Assembly: GCA_964645765.1 (NCBI GenBank)
Contig: CAZYBE010000052.1
Location: forward strand, 1 to 16,008
Length of the DNA: 16,008 nucleotides
Source: CAZGMN01 sp964645765
GTDB taxonomy: Bacteria > Acidobacteriota > Aminicenantia > Aminicenantales > Aminicenantaceae
Direction of reading: 5' to 3'
Under the pieces are notes generated by a model. The model did no database searches and was not told the origin of the DNA. It saw only the letters and a program-made list of their open reading frames with translations. Numbering within the stretch: the stretch's first letter is position 1; the number at the start of each line of letters is the position of its first letter. Shown piece by piece: positions 15,890 through 16,008 of the stretch. A program made the position numbers and the translations under genes.

Positions 15890-16008
15890 GATTTTTAACG
15901 CCATCTCCTTTTGCTCTTCTCGGCGGCTGCGTAACTCGCTTCGCTCAGACATACTCGCCGCCCGACTTCGTCGGGTTCCCTCGAAGAGCAAACTCCGATG
16001 GCTAAATC
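15890..16008. repeat. Nested inverted-repeat element at window edge
   Basis: The outer arms GCCATC (15900-15905) and GATGGC (15997-16002) are joined by a perfect 10-base pair TTTGCTCTTC (15910-15919) / GAAGAGCAAA (15983-15992). Inside, GGCGGC (15922-15927) pairs with GCCGCC (15957-15962), and CCCGAC-TTC-GTCGGG (15961-15975) forms its own perfect hairpin. The central part includes ACTCGCTTCGCTCAGACA. Flanking GATTT (15890-15894) and AAATC (16004-16008) extend the symmetry imperfectly to the window end. It has no coding potential of its own and looks like a dispersed palindromic intergenic repeat or small non-autonomous element; it could also act as a bidirectional terminator. Confidence 0.75.

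Noticed and set aside
15760..16005. 81-codon plus-strand frame across the nested inverted repeat
   Set aside because: It spans promoter boxes and a palindromic repeat and has no coherent protein features.

Overview
The window reads as a bacterial chromosome segment with closely packed genes. My best guess for the source is Candidatus Aminicenantes or a related Acidobacteriota-like lineage. That is an inference from three things: tandem 6-bladed beta-propeller lipoproteins with a G-x-G-P-G-E type loop, a glycosidase / Gfo-Idh oxidoreductase / uroporphyrinogen-decarboxylase-family gene set, and AGGAGG-type ribosome binding sites with frequent TTG/GTG candidate starts. No rRNA, tRNA, CRISPR array, transposase or complete insertion sequence was seen.

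Layout. (1) 1-3156, plus strand, AT-rich: three consecutive genes for beta-propeller-like exported proteins. The first is cut by the window edge; the last two overlap by one base (TAATG). (2) 3248-4910, minus strand: a four-helix DUF350 membrane protein followed by an exported transglutaminase-like protein, with its own candidate promoter. (3) 5133-7478, minus strand: a large glycosidase-like protein of no recognised numbered family. (4) 7622-8009, plus strand: a small two-helix membrane protein behind a near-consensus sigma70-type promoter that carries three A-tracts spaced exactly 11 bp apart. (5) 8118-15773, minus strand: a compact five-gene operon, transcribed as GH15-like six-hairpin glycosidase, GH38 alpha-mannosidase, Gfo/Idh/MocA oxidoreductase, class B acid phosphatase (AphA-like), and an MtaA/CmuA-type member of the uroporphyrinogen decarboxylase superfamily. 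Gaps between its genes are about 27, -4, 34 and 3 bases. (6) 15774-16008: the operon promoter region, then a nested inverted repeat of about 115 bases that reaches the window edge.

How the parts may work together. The operon looks like a cytoplasmic route for an alpha-linked, probably mannose-containing glycoside: two glycosidases without signal peptides and an NAD(P)-dependent sugar oxidoreductase. Two unexpected partners are an exported phosphatase and a zinc-motif-bearing methyltransferase-like protein. The latter could mean the substrate carries O-methyl or phosphate groups; this is inference. The large glycosidase-like gene at 5133-7478 may contribute to the same job but is transcribed separately. 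No transporter, sensor or regulator for the pathway lies in the window.
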